Positions 41,034 through 50,251 of a DNA stretch of 64,000 bases are shown here, piece after piece. A model generated the notes under the pieces. It ran no database searches. It saw only the letters and a program-made list of their open reading frames with translations, and was not told the DNA's origin. Position 1 is the stretch's first letter. Every line of letters starts with the position of its first letter. The position numbers and the translations under genes are program-made. Source of the stretch: Catelliglobosispora koreensis DSM 44566 (lineage in GTDB: Bacteria; Actinomycetota; Actinomycetes; Mycobacteriales; Micromonosporaceae); NCBI RefSeq assembly GCF_000379685.1, contig NZ_KB903291.1, positions 186,001 to 250,000 on the forward strand. Direction: 5' to 3'.

Positions 41034-42167
41034 ATGTCTTCTGACGATCTTGATCCTGACTTGCGTGCGGTGCGCGCCGCGTTGTCGCAGCTGGTCGGCT
41101 ACACGCTGCCTGACGGTTTGGCTGCTGTGGCCGAGGCGAACGGCATCGCGAGCGGAGGCTGGGTGTTTCCGGCGAGCCCGGTGAATCTGGCGTTGCCGGA
41201 ACTGTCTGATCCGCTGGAGCTGGTGCCGCGCGGCGTGGAGCTGATCGAACAGGCTGCGGACCTGGGTGTGCGGATTCTGGTGCCCGGTGATGCGGGCTGG
41301 CCGGTCGGTACGGCGGCTGACGACCTTCCCTGCTTGTGGGTCAACGGCGACCCTGACGTCGCAGGCGTGCTGCGCCGGGCGGTCACCGTCACCGGGGCCA
41401 GGGACAGCACCTCGTATGGCGAGCACATGGCCGGGGAATTGGCGTTTCCGTTGGCGTCGCTGGGCTGGACGGTCGTGGCTGCTGCCGGATTTGGCATCGA
41501 TCAGCATGCTGCGGCCAAGGCAAGAGCAGCCGGTGGCCGGACTGTGCTGGTGTCGGCGGGAAGCGTGCTGCCCGACGATCATGTGCTGTCGCTGCGCTCG
41601 TTTGTTGCTGACGCTGCGGCGCATGGCTGTGTGGTCAGCGCGTTCCCGCCGGGTATTCGCGCCACACGCGCCCGGTGGGCGGTGCAGCAGCGGCTGTTGG
41701 CGACGGTGTCGGCGGGCACGGTCGTGGTGCAGGCGTCCGGGCACAGCCGTGCGCTGGAGGTGGCCCGGCTAGCTGCTGCCGCTGGCCGGGCGGTGTGTGC
41801 GGTGCCCGGCCCGGTCACATCCGAGCAGTCCGTGGGCTGCCATCGCCTCATCGAGGACGGCACCGCGATGCTGGTGTCCACGGGCAGCGACGCGGCCAGG
41901 GCCATCGCTGGGAATGCGACCCGTCACGCCCCGGACCGCACCGATCTGTTCGAGGTGTCAGGTCGGGCCGGCTGGGACGACGGGGTGTGGCGTACGCGTG
42001 AACTGCCGCCATTCTTGATTCCTGCGGCCTCGGCGCAGCAGGCGGCCGACATCGCGTTCGGCATCGCCTTCACTGCCCGGCCGAACGCCTCCGGAGCGAC
42101 CTTGGACGCGGCCGTCCGAAGCCCCGACGGCACCTACCAGACGCTGCACATTTCCGTGACCAGCTGA
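41034..42167 (+). CDS. DprA-like (SLOG-fold) protein, divergent second copy
   Basis: 377 aa from ATG 41,034 with GGAGG upstream. DprA-type Rossmann landmarks are recognisable but eroded: VTGARDSTSYGEHMA (for GSR...S.YG), VVAAAGFGIDQHAA (for SGxAxGID) and VSAFPPGIRATRARW, AVCAVPGPVTSEQSVGCHRL. It differs strongly from the copy at 28,915. It starts an operon with a GGDEF and a GP88 protein; such element-borne DprA-like proteins may handle incoming single-stranded DNA. Confidence 0.82.
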   Translation: MSSDDLDPDLRAVRAALSQLVGYTLPDGLAAVAEANGIASGGWVFPASPVNLALPELSDPLELVPRGVELIEQAADLGVRILVPGDAGWPVGTAADDLPCLWVNGDPDVAGVLRRAVTVTGARDSTSYGEHMAGELAFPLASLGWTVVAAAGFGIDQHAAAKARAAGGRTVLVSAGSVLPDDHVLSLRSFVADAAAHGCVVSAFPPGIRATRARWAVQQRLLATVSAGTVVVQASGHSRALEVARLAAAAGRAVCAVPGPVTSEQSVGCHRLIEDGTAMLVSTGSDAARAIAGNATRHAPDRTDLFEVSGRAGWDDGVWRTRELPPFLIPAASAQQAADIAFGIAFTARPNASGATLDAAVRSPDGTYQTLHISVTS

Positions 42168-42238
42168 ATCCCTTCCGTCCTCGCCCCTTTCCCTTGGCCT
42201 GCCTGCTGGCGGGCCTTTCGTCGTTTTTGGAGCTTGTC

Positions 42239-43342
42239 GTGGTCATGTCATTGGTTGTCATCGCGGTATGCGCTGTGGTGGAGGGAATTTCCCTGGCAGC
42301 GACCGGCATTGCTCTGTGGCGGTTGTCGCGCCGCGTCCATGCCATGCGTGCCGCGTCCAGGCTCGATCCGCTCACCAAAATCCTGGGCCGCGACGGTCTG
42401 CTCGACCGGATCGCCGATCTGAACGCCGCAGGCCAGGCGCCGGGTGTGCTGCTGCTCGACCTGGGCCGGTTCAAGTCCGTCAACGACGCGTGGGGTCATG
42501 ATGCTGGTGATGACCTGCTCATCGCCGTCGCCCACCGGCTAAACGCCGTTGCGGCACGATTGGGCGGCCACGCCGGGCGGCTCGGCGGAGACGAATACAT
42601 AGTCCTCCTTCCCGGAGAGCCGTCGGATGCGACGCTTGCGGAGGCATGCGAGCAGATTCAGCAGGCATTGGCCCGGCCGTTCCGGCTGGAAAGCGTCGCC
42701 GTCGCGGTTAGGGTCAGCGTCACCGTCGGCGCAGCGGCGGCTCAGGCGAAACCGTTGCCGGGTAAGCCTTTCCGGGCCGCCGACATCGCGCTCTATCACG
42801 CCCGGCATCACCGGCAGCCGGTGGCGATCTACCAGCCCGGGATGGTGCACCCTAACGCCCAGCAGCGCCACGGCGAACGGCTGCGCGACCTGCGTCAGGC
42901 CCCGCCCGTCGCCGTGTTCGACTCCAGCCTCTTCACCCGCGTGGCGGCAAGCGAGGTGTCCAGCGACACGGCACACCCGGACGACAGCGCAGAGCTGGCC
43001 GAGCTCATTGACCTGATCGACCCACGCGGACGCAAATTCGGCACCGATATACAAGACCTCGCCCGCCGCTGCGTCGACCACGGCATCCTGCAGCTGGCTG
43101 ACGCGATCAAAGACATCCACGTCGAGCCCACCGTGCTCGGCGACACGCGTGACGGCGGTTTCCGCGTCCTGACCGTTCTCGCCGCTGGCCCGGTGCTCGC
43201 CTCCCCGCAGATACAGCCACGGCCGTTCACCGATTTCGCTGAGCCGGCCGATGTCGCCATCGCGGTGATGACCGCGATCGCCGACACGATCACCAGCTGC
43301 TGGGATCTCTACCGCGCCGCGATGACAGGCGCAGTGCGATGA
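42239..43342 (+). CDS. GGDEF-domain protein with N-terminal membrane helix
   Basis: 367 aa. GTG 42,239 (GGAG 6 nt upstream) or ATG 42,245. One membrane helix (VVIAVCAVVEGISLAATGIA), then a GGDEF domain: LDPLTKILGR, LLLDLGRFKSVNDAWGHDAG and LGGDEYIVLLPG (residues 115-126) with GGDEY instead of GGDEF. There is no RxxD inhibition site. About 140 further residues have no recognised fold. It may make cyclic di-GMP or only bind GTP. The final TGA overlaps the GP88 start. Confidence 0.82.
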   Translation: MVMSLVVIAVCAVVEGISLAATGIALWRLSRRVHAMRAASRLDPLTKILGRDGLLDRIADLNAAGQAPGVLLLDLGRFKSVNDAWGHDAGDDLLIAVAHRLNAVAARLGGHAGRLGGDEYIVLLPGEPSDATLAEACEQIQQALARPFRLESVAVAVRVSVTVGAAAAQAKPLPGKPFRAADIALYHARHHRQPVAIYQPGMVHPNAQQRHGERLRDLRQAPPVAVFDSSLFTRVAASEVSSDTAHPDDSAELAELIDLIDPRGRKFGTDIQDLARRCVDHGILQLADAIKDIHVEPTVLGDTRDGGFRVLTVLAAGPVLASPQIQPRPFTDFAEPADVAIAVMTAIADTITSCWDLYRAAMTGAVR

Positions 43343-44055
43343 ACGCCTTCTCACCATCGCCGAGGCCGAAACGGTTGCTGTCCAACAGCAACCGCAACCT
43401 CGCCCGTGACCGGATCTGGTCGTGGACCATCCCCGCTCTGGCCGCTCGCCTGCCCAGCGGCGCTACGCTGCGCACCTGCCCGGCGGCCGGGGTATGCGCC
43501 CAAGCGTGTTACGCCAGAGCCGGGACCTACCGGTTCGCCAACGTGCGGGCCGCGCATCTGCGCAACCTGCTCTACGTCCTCGAGGACCCGCAAGGGTGGG
43601 AGCAGGCGATGCTCGCCGAGCTTGCGGCGCCTCGGTTCGTCGGCGGATACGTTCGTATCCACGACGCCGGTGACTTCTTCTCCGATTCCTACACCTTGGC
43701 GTGGCTGCGCATCATCCGCGCTCGCCCTCACACCTGGTTCTACGCCTACACCAAGGAAGTCGACCGCCACGACCGGCTCATCGCATCCGACCCGCCGCCG
43801 AACTCGCGTTGGGTGATGTCGCTGGGCGGCAGACAGGACCACCTCGTAGACCCGCGCCGGCATCGCATCGCCGACGTGTTCCCCACCGAGCAGGCCATCG
43901 CCGCCGCCGGATTCCATACCCAGGCCGACTCCGACCTGCTCGCCCCATTTGGCCCCACCCCAGTCGGCATGGCCGCCAACAACATCGCGCAGTTCCAGCG
44001 CCGTCAAGGCGACCGCACCTTCGGCCAGTGGCAGCGCGAAACCGACCGCCGCTGA
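43339..44055 (+). CDS. GP88-family protein (phage gene product 88-like)
   Basis: 238 aa. It starts on an ATGA overlap with the GGDEF gene. The signature LRTCPAAGVCAQACYARAGT, then YRFANVRAAHLRNL and VRIHDAGDFFSDSYTLAWL, is the GP88 pattern known from actinobacteriophages and plasmids: a cysteine trio plus a HDxGDF motif. Biochemical function is unknown; the cysteines could bind a metal or an Fe-S cluster. Its presence supports a phage/plasmid origin for this stretch. Confidence 0.88.
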   Translation: MNAFSPSPRPKRLLSNSNRNLARDRIWSWTIPALAARLPSGATLRTCPAAGVCAQACYARAGTYRFANVRAAHLRNLLYVLEDPQGWEQAMLAELAAPRFVGGYVRIHDAGDFFSDSYTLAWLRIIRARPHTWFYAYTKEVDRHDRLIASDPPPNSRWVMSLGGRQDHLVDPRRHRIADVFPTEQAIAAAGFHTQADSDLLAPFGPTPVGMAANNIAQFQRRQGDRTFGQWQRETDRR

Positions 44056-44182
44056 CACCGCCAACTCCGGCTTTGGCAGAAGGTTCGCCATTCCCCACAA
44101 CAACAACATCGTCCTGAAATCCGGGAATGGTTGTGAAGAACCGGTCGGCGGCTGACCGATCGCCCAAGGCCGCTAGGTCTGT

Positions 44183-44253
44183 TTCGCACCTTGTCGTACC
44201 GCATCGATACGCTCTGTCGCTGTTGGACAGACGCAGTTTGCGAAAGGTGCGAA
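44183..44253 (+). promoter_or_regulatory. Long-range stem that would cover the ribosome site of the zinc-ribbon gene
   Basis: TTCGCACCTT (44,183-44,192) is exactly complementary to AAGGTGCGAA (44,244-44,253). The second arm contains most of the GAAAGG ribosome site before ATG 44,257. If transcribed from upstream, the leader could hide that site, so translation might be regulated. Confidence 0.45.
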
Positions 44254-44256
44254 GCG

Positions 44257-45645
44257 ATGAGCCGACGTGGCGTGTTCGAACCCGCCAAAATCGCCGAAGC
44301 AATCGGCAACATGCGCAAGGCGGGGCTGGAGCCGCTGGATCCGTACCCCGGCGCCATGAAGGCTTGGCGATCACGGTGTACCGGGTGTGGGGTCGAGGTG
44401 ACGCCGAAATACAACAATGTCCAACAACGCGGAACTGGCTGCCGTCCCTGCGGAATCAAGAAGCGTGCGAACGCTCGTTTGACCCCGCAGGAGGACGCTG
44501 TGGCAATCTTGGTCAGTGCGGGCCTGACTCCGTTGGAACCCTTCATACATTCCCACCGCCCCTGGCGTTCCAAATGTGACGCCTGTGGCGATCAAATTGC
44601 GCCGACGCTGGCAAGCGTCAAGATGCGTGGCCGGAGCTGCACTAGGTGCGGCCGGAAACGCGGCGGACTGATCCGCCGTGTCCCAGAGGCGACAGCAGTC
44701 AGGTCTATGAACGAGGCAGGGCTTGAACCGCTCGAGCCATATTCAGGGCTGCATTCGCCTTGGCGATCGCGCTGCCTTACCTGCCACCACATTGGACATC
44801 CCGCTCTCGCTGGCGTACGAAGCGGGCAAGGTGGCTGTGTTCCCTGTGGTATCGCACGTCGAACCGCCGCCCTGCGCACGCCCGCCGATGAGGCCGTCGC
44901 AGTGATGCGAGCAGCCAAACTTGAGCCGCTGGAACCCTATCCAGGCTCGAACTGCGTCCCTTGGTGTTGCCGCTGCATCGTCTGCGACGAGGTCGGTTTC
45001 CCCGTCTACAAAACCATCCGCAAGGGGCAAGGCGGATGCATCCCCTGCGGCCACACACGCACGGGCCTGGCTCGTCGCGTCTCCAACGAGGAGGCTACGG
45101 CCTATATGCTTGCTGCGAGCCTTCAACCGCTCGAACCGTACCCGGGCTCCATCCACGCCCCCTGGCGCTGCCAGTGTCTAAATTGCACGATTGAAGTAGC
45201 ACCATCGCTGGGCAACATCAGGCGCGGCAGCAGATGCCGCGCATGTGCCAAGTACGGCTTCGATCCTTCCGCCCCGGCGGCTGTCTATCTTGTGATTTCG
45301 TTGGCACTCCATGCCGCGAAGATCGGCGTAATGAACCGAACATCACCGCGCCTCGACGAACATCGCCGTGCTGGCTGGTATCCCTACGAGCTCGATGGGC
45401 GGCCGTTCGTGTGGCCCGTAGAAGTCGGACGAACCGCGGAGCGCATCGAGGATGCCGTCCTTGCGTATTGGCGGGTCGGCCTCGGCGCAGGACCTGCCGT
45501 CTCCTCGGAGCTCATGCCGCAGGGTGGTTTCACCGAAACAGTGTCACTATCACTGATCGACCCGTACGAGACTGCCATGCGTGTCGTGATACTAAGCGAC
45601 GCCCTTGCCCCACAACCCATTTCGGATTCCCTGACGAGCGATTGA
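44257..45645 (+). CDS. Five tandem zinc-ribbon repeats fused to a GIY-YIG-like nuclease domain
   Basis: 462 aa. Five units of about 66 residues, each A-x-LEPLEPYPG...PWRxxC followed by paired CxxC motifs: C41/44-C62/65, C107/110-C128/131, C173/176-C194/197, C240/243-C261/264, C307/310-C327/330. Residues 341-410 (AVYLVISLALHAAKIGVMNR, then LDEHRRAGW) resemble a GIY-YIG/T5orf172 nuclease core with VYLV for GIYxY and KIGV. The zinc units probably read or grip DNA. Homing-type or anti-invader nuclease roles are both possible. Repeat structure is directly visible; the nuclease call is inference. Confidence 0.75.
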   Translation: MSRRGVFEPAKIAEAIGNMRKAGLEPLDPYPGAMKAWRSRCTGCGVEVTPKYNNVQQRGTGCRPCGIKKRANARLTPQEDAVAILVSAGLTPLEPFIHSHRPWRSKCDACGDQIAPTLASVKMRGRSCTRCGRKRGGLIRRVPEATAVRSMNEAGLEPLEPYSGLHSPWRSRCLTCHHIGHPALAGVRSGQGGCVPCGIARRTAALRTPADEAVAVMRAAKLEPLEPYPGSNCVPWCCRCIVCDEVGFPVYKTIRKGQGGCIPCGHTRTGLARRVSNEEATAYMLAASLQPLEPYPGSIHAPWRCQCLNCTIEVAPSLGNIRRGSRCRACAKYGFDPSAPAAVYLVISLALHAAKIGVMNRTSPRLDEHRRAGWYPYELDGRPFVWPVEVGRTAERIEDAVLAYWRVGLGAGPAVSSELMPQGGFTETVSLSLIDPYETAMRVVILSDALAPQPISDSLTSD

Positions 45646-45899
45646 AGTGTGACACTCGGCTTCGGCAGCGCTCGCCATCAGCGCGGCGGCCCTCACCGCG
45701 GGCAATTCGGGAGCTGCCGACGATATGTCCCTTGGCCTGGCGGCCAGGTTCTTGGCCGCTGCCCCCACTGCCGTCGACTGCGTTTAAGCAATCGGATGCC
45801 AGTGTCAGCTCTCCGGTGAGGTCGCGGGCTTGCCCCGTCTTCACCTGACCCCGATTGGGCCTTTACTATCCCGTCTACCCCTGAAAGGAACCGCCTGCC

Positions 45900-46295
45900 A
45901 TGACCAGCATCCCGCCCCGACGCCGCCTGCCGGTGTGGCTGTCGGCCGTCCTTGCCTTCTTCGCCGCGATCTGGTTGGTAGGCGCGTTGCTGGTTGCCTT
46001 CACCGGCGCCCAACCGGCAGCCGAAGTGCGCTGGACCCTGCTGGCCAGCGAGTCGTCCGCTGCCATTCTGCTGGCGGTAACCGCGTGGTGGGGCACCCGT
46101 CCCCGGCCGGCCCTGCCGACCAGCGGGCGGACACAGGCTGCAGCCATCGGTGCGGGAGTCGTCGTCACCGGGCTGGCTGTGTTTGCTGCCGCCGAGGGTA
46201 AGGCGCACGGCATCAATTTCGGCACGCAGATCCTGTTCGCCACCGCGGTGGCGATCGCGTTCTACACCGTCGTGCGTTCCCGTCCCACCTCATAG
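45900..46295 (+). CDS. Small integral membrane protein
   Basis: 131 aa with AAAGGA before the ATG. Four hydrophobic segments (VWLSAVLAFFAAIWLVGALL, then segments near 48-65, 80-97 and 105-122) and a basic N-terminus (PPRRRLP). No family recognised. A terminator-like hairpin follows at 46,333. It may be a membrane partner of the hypothetical proteins around it. Confidence 0.78.
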   Translation: MTSIPPRRRLPVWLSAVLAFFAAIWLVGALLVAFTGAQPAAEVRWTLLASESSAAILLAVTAWWGTRPRPALPTSGRTQAAAIGAGVVVTGLAVFAAAEGKAHGINFGTQILFATAVAIAFYTVVRSRPTS

Positions 46296-46332
46296 CCCGT
46301 CTCCGCCGCCTCGCGCGGCGGGAGGTTTCAGG

Positions 46333-46364
46333 CCCGTTCCGGCTTCGGCTGGAGCGGGTCTTTT
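46333..46364 (+). terminator. Terminator after the membrane protein gene
   Basis: CCCGTTCC (46,333-46,340) pairs with GGAGCGGG (46,351-46,358; one GT pair) and is followed by TCTTTT. Confidence 0.75.
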
Positions 46365-46423
46365 GCGTTGCCCGCCAACACCTTTCACCCGCCATGCCTT
46401 GCCGCACCTTCCCAGGGGGAACC

Positions 46424-47923
46424 ATGTCCATGCTCCGCGACGTCGCCAACGACTACGCAATGTTCGATCTTCACGATGTGCTCGCTCACGTCGAACACGC
46501 GCTCACCGCCGCCGGCCCTGGTGATCAGGCAATTGTTCTGCTGCCTGGCCAGCCGATGACTCTGGCCTGTGCGGGCAGCGCCACCACCGCTCCGCCTGCC
46601 GTTGCCGGGTTCAGTCCCGACGCCGACCGGGCACTGAACCTGCCCGAACCCGTCCGGCTTTCACTTCGCGATGGTGCTGACCCGCTGGACAGCCTGCTGG
46701 CGAGGCTCTACCGCGGTCTGGCTGACGGGCATCACTGGCTGGTGCTGCACGACTGTTGGGACGACGAGGACGACCATCTCTACAGCGACACCGTGCACAG
46801 CTTGCCCGCCTATCTGCAGCCTGCCCAGCCACGCCGGATCCCCGCGACCGTCAACATTGACGAGCTCGGCCCCTTTCCTGCCACCGTGGTCAAAGGGTTC
46901 ACCTGGAACGGGTCCGCGTTGCCTGACTTCGACCTGGACACCGTCCGCCAGATAGCCTTCCACCTGGACAGTTCGGATGCGGACGACGACTGCCGAACCG
47001 AGATCACCATCGCTGACAACGGCGAGGTCACGCTGGTGCAGTCCGCAGGCACCGAGGACGAGGACCGGACCGTCTATGCCGGTGCTGGCGGCCGTTATCC
47101 GATCGGGTCGTGGTCGTGGTGCTGGTCTGTGGCCAGTACACCCACGCTGCCTGCCCTGCCTCGGCCCGATGCGCAGCTGTGGTTCCCGTGGCGTGACGTC
47201 AAAGCCCACACCGAGCACGCCTGTCGCGGCTTCGGTCACCAGCCGGTGCACTATCCGGACGGTGGCAGCTCAGGTGGCGAGGGCCTTGTTCTAACCCTCG
47301 GACCCGGCGGCGCGACGCTTCGGTCCAACCGCCCTGCGGATGCCTTGCACCCGGTCCCGCAGCCGATCCGTGATCGGCGCCTCGGCCACGATCTGAAAAC
47401 GCCGGCGGCTGCGCCGATCGAGGTGTTCTTGTGCTTGTCGCGGCATTACGAGTTGCGGGCGCAGGAGTTCGACCGGTGCGCGGGCTGGCTTGTCGTCAAC
47501 GTGTGGACGAGCTTGCCCAGCATGGGCGAGGTGCCGCTGGCGGTGACCTATCAGAGCCACTCGGTTCCCGAGATCGACTCTTCCGCCTACACCTGGCAGC
47601 CTGCGCTGCTGGAATGCCCGCAGTTTCCCGGCCGGGTCTATCCCGGCCAGATCGCCGTGGGTGTCACGACCGCCACCGGTGCGGTGCTGGCGCGGTTCGC
47701 ATCTGACACCGTCGCCACGATCGCTTCCGACACCGCCTGCTCGGCCGGGACACACGGTGCGGTGTGGGTGACCTGCAGCGGCAGCTACGTCGAATTGCAA
47801 ACCTGCCTGGGCGACACCGCGCCCGACGACATGCTGCAGATGGGCTGGGCGCAGCAGGACGGCGACGGCATGTTCCTGCTCGGCGCCCACCAACTCGATT
47901 GGCAACCAGCGGCTTCTCGCTGA
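46424..47923 (+). CDS. Large hypothetical protein of the accessory region
   Basis: 499 aa from ATG 46,424 with AGGGGGA 5 nt upstream. Acidic, without signal or membrane segments, and rich in Trp and short strands (FPATVVKGFTWNGSALPDFD, VFLCLSRHYELRAQEFDRCA). No family recognised. Coding strand bias is clear over the full length. It lies upstream of the DUF4192 cluster on the same strand, with 253 bp between; that gap could hide a short membrane peptide. Confidence 0.75.
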   Translation: MSMLRDVANDYAMFDLHDVLAHVEHALTAAGPGDQAIVLLPGQPMTLACAGSATTAPPAVAGFSPDADRALNLPEPVRLSLRDGADPLDSLLARLYRGLADGHHWLVLHDCWDDEDDHLYSDTVHSLPAYLQPAQPRRIPATVNIDELGPFPATVVKGFTWNGSALPDFDLDTVRQIAFHLDSSDADDDCRTEITIADNGEVTLVQSAGTEDEDRTVYAGAGGRYPIGSWSWCWSVASTPTLPALPRPDAQLWFPWRDVKAHTEHACRGFGHQPVHYPDGGSSGGEGLVLTLGPGGATLRSNRPADALHPVPQPIRDRRLGHDLKTPAAAPIEVFLCLSRHYELRAQEFDRCAGWLVVNVWTSLPSMGEVPLAVTYQSHSVPEIDSSAYTWQPALLECPQFPGRVYPGQIAVGVTTATGAVLARFASDTVATIASDTACSAGTHGAVWVTCSGSYVELQTCLGDTAPDDMLQMGWAQQDGDGMFLLGAHQLDWQPAASR

Positions 47924-48176
47924 CCTGTGGCGGGGCGCGCTGTTCGCCCCGCTGTTCTACCGGCTCGCCCTGGCCGGGCAAGCGTCGCCGTCCGCTATGC
48001 CGTGACTGTCCGCGCTGTGCAAGCCGTCTGCACGGTGGTGCCCGTATCCGGCGTCGCTTGCCCGGCGAGCGGGACGAGCCGGTGCGGCGGCGGGGCCAGC
48101 GCGCCCCGCGCAGGGTCGCGGCATTGGCCGTGTTGGCCCTTTTCCTCGCACCCCTCCACCTGATCGGAGCCTCTCC

Positions 48177-49106
48177 ATGTCTGTCCCTTCGATTACCTTG
48201 CGCACCGGCCCGGATCTGCTGGCTGTCGTCCCTTATCTGATCGGTGAGCCGCCCGCCGATGTGGTGGCGTTCGTGTTCCTCACCGAGGACCCGCAGCAGG
48301 TTGGCTGCGCCACCTACCCGCTCACCGATGCTCTCGATCCTGCCGAGGTGCTGCCGCACGTGCAGGGGACCCTCGCGCGGCTGGGGGCGCGTGCGGTGGC
48401 TGTCGCCGCCTACGGCCCACGCACCACCCGTCCCGCACTGGCGCGGCTCATCTCCGCTTTACGACCGGTGGTTCCGGTCGCGGCGGCGTTCCTCGCTGAC
48501 AGCGGGCGCTGCTACTGCCTGACCTGCGACACCTGCTCACAGGCGATCGAGGGTGTGCCATTCGACCCGGCCGCGACTTCTGCGGCGGCTGAGGCCACCT
48601 TCGCCGGGCTGGCCGCACCGGCTCCGCGTCCTGATCTGGCGGCGCCGGATCCGCGTCTGCAGGCGCAGACCGCTGCGCTGCTGACCGGGATGCCGGTGCC
48701 AGCGCGGCCTGGTCACGAATACCGGCAGCTGATCGATGCCCTGGCCGACGGCGTGCCGGTCACCCCGGCCCGTGCGGCGTTGCTGGCGGTGCTGCTCACC
48801 GATCATGACGTGCGCGATGTGGCGTTGCGGGAGGTGCTGCGCTGGCCGTCGCCGGTGGGCATGTGGCTGGATGTCGTGCGCTGCCTTCCTGATGCCTACC
48901 TGGCCACCAGCGGCAATCTTGCCGGGATCGCCGCGTGGAAGGCCGACAAGCCTCGCTTGGCCTGCGCGCTGTTCGACCGGGTGCTTGCCGTGCACCCGGC
49001 CGACACGCTATCGCGCAGCATGTCGCAGGTGATGGGCCTGGGCATCTCGTTTCGCGACGCCTACCAGGCCCTGATGGAGGCTCAGCGACGGGACGACCAG
49101 CGATGA
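48177..49106 (+). CDS. DUF4192-family protein
   Basis: 309 aa. It opens with ITLRTGPDLLAVVPYLIGEP, then PADVVAFVFL, the typical DUF4192 start, and keeps the family's C-terminal helical block (NLAGIAAWKADKPRLACALF). DUF4192 is widespread in actinobacteria, including plasmids and integrated elements; its function is unknown. First of three genes coupled by ATGA overlaps (49,103 and 50,248). Confidence 0.88.
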   Translation: MSVPSITLRTGPDLLAVVPYLIGEPPADVVAFVFLTEDPQQVGCATYPLTDALDPAEVLPHVQGTLARLGARAVAVAAYGPRTTRPALARLISALRPVVPVAAAFLADSGRCYCLTCDTCSQAIEGVPFDPAATSAAAEATFAGLAAPAPRPDLAAPDPRLQAQTAALLTGMPVPARPGHEYRQLIDALADGVPVTPARAALLAVLLTDHDVRDVALREVLRWPSPVGMWLDVVRCLPDAYLATSGNLAGIAAWKADKPRLACALFDRVLAVHPADTLSRSMSQVMGLGISFRDAYQALMEAQRRDDQR

Positions 49107-50251
49107 GCACGGTCCTACTGATCACCGACGACGAGAAGATCCACGCCGAGGTGCAACGCTGCGCCCGCGAGTCGGGCGTGCACATCGTCGTACACGACAG
49201 CGTCCGGGCGGCGCTGCCCTCGTGGAAGGGCACGGACATGGTGCTGCTCGGCGGGGACCAGGCCCGCGCCGCAACGGCGTATCTGCCGTTGCCGGACCCG
49301 AAACCCCGCGACATCATCACCGTCGACGGCGACAACTGCGATCCGTGGGAGTTCGCCGCCGACCTCGGTGCCGACTACGTGGTCGTGCTGCCCATCGCAC
49401 GGCAGTGGCTCGTCGGCCAGCTCGACAACCTGCCCGACCATCCCGTGACGGCAATGAAGAAGGCAGGGTTCCATGTCGGTTACGCCGACCCAGCTGAGGT
49501 CGCCCGGTTCGACAGCCTGGCCGGGTGGGAGGTGCGCCAGTACTTCTACGGCGACGCGCAATGTCCCTATGTCGCACTCGACGAGATCGCCCGGGACGTG
49601 TGCAAGCACGGCCAGTCCTCCACCGTCGTGCGCAGCAACTACCGCACCCTGAAAGCGGCCTACCCCGGCACGTTTTCCGACGTGCGTTACAGCAATGTCG
49701 ACGCGCTCGGCGCGTTCGTCGCCGACCTCAGCCCGGAGCTGGTCGACACGCTGATCGGGCTGCGGGAGCAATATCCGCTGTTCGACGACTCCGACCACAG
49801 CGAGCTGGAAGAGGAGGACATCCTCGAGTCGTGGTCGTGGGTTAAAGATCAGCTGTGGGACCGGATCAGCGAACGGGTGAAAGACGTGTGGATCGCCATG
49901 CCCGACGTTCAGGCCGCAGAACTGTGGTGGGAGGTCGTGGACGGGCTGGGTTACCGGCCTGAGCACGACGGCCGCGACGTCCAGTGGGATCTCGACCTGC
50001 TTGCCGGACCCTATGCGGCCCGGCTGATGAGCGAGTTCCGGCGCACCTTCCGGCCCCATCCAGCCTTCACGATGCTGGCCCGGGACACCCGTGGCGACCG
50101 GCGGCCCGCGCCGGGATTCGCCATCGTGGCCGAGGGTTTCCCGTTCCTGCTCGCGCAGGCGTGGTCGCGGTTTTCCGCCCGCACGCAGATGTGGGCGCAC
50201 CAACGGGACTGGCTCGCCACCATCGCCCAGGCCAGGACGGTCTCGTCATGA
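49103..50251 (+). CDS. Receiver-like / Ssd-type N-terminal domain protein
   Basis: 382 aa from ATG 49,103 (ATGA overlap with DUF4192). Residues 1-110 resemble the atypical receiver domain seen at the N-terminus of Ssd/CpaE-like septum and pilus proteins: VLLITDDEKIHAEVQRCARE, DMVLLGGDQA, DYVVVLP. No Walker ATPase follows. The remaining 270 residues, with a YGDAQCPYVALDEI segment and an acidic patch around residue 230, are of unknown fold. The gene context (DUF4192, small zinc-type protein, methylase) suggests an element maintenance module. Confidence 0.7.
   Translation: MSTVLLITDDEKIHAEVQRCARESGVHIVVHDSVRAALPSWKGTDMVLLGGDQARAATAYLPLPDPKPRDIITVDGDNCDPWEFAADLGADYVVVLPIARQWLVGQLDNLPDHPVTAMKKAGFHVGYADPAEVARFDSLAGWEVRQYFYGDAQCPYVALDEIARDVCKHGQSSTVVRSNYRTLKAAYPGTFSDVRYSNVDALGAFVADLSPELVDTLIGLREQYPLFDDSDHSELEEEDILESWSWVKDQLWDRISERVKDVWIAMPDVQAAELWWEVVDGLGYRPEHDGRDVQWDLDLLAGPYAARLMSEFRRTFRPHPAFTMLARDTRGDRRPAPGFAIVAEGFPFLLAQAWSRFSARTQMWAHQRDWLATIAQARTVSS

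Noticed and set aside
40653-41744. Extension of the small minus HTH gene to a 442-aa protein
   Set aside because: The extra part is antisense to the DprA-like gene, lacks sensible composition, and the GAGGAG/GTG start at 40,652 explains the real gene.
47764-48240. Plus-strand ORF bridging to the DUF4192 gene
   Set aside because: The first part is a shadow of the 46,424 gene. The tail has a Cys-rich and hydrophobic end but no clear start, and it overlaps DUF4192 by 64 bp.
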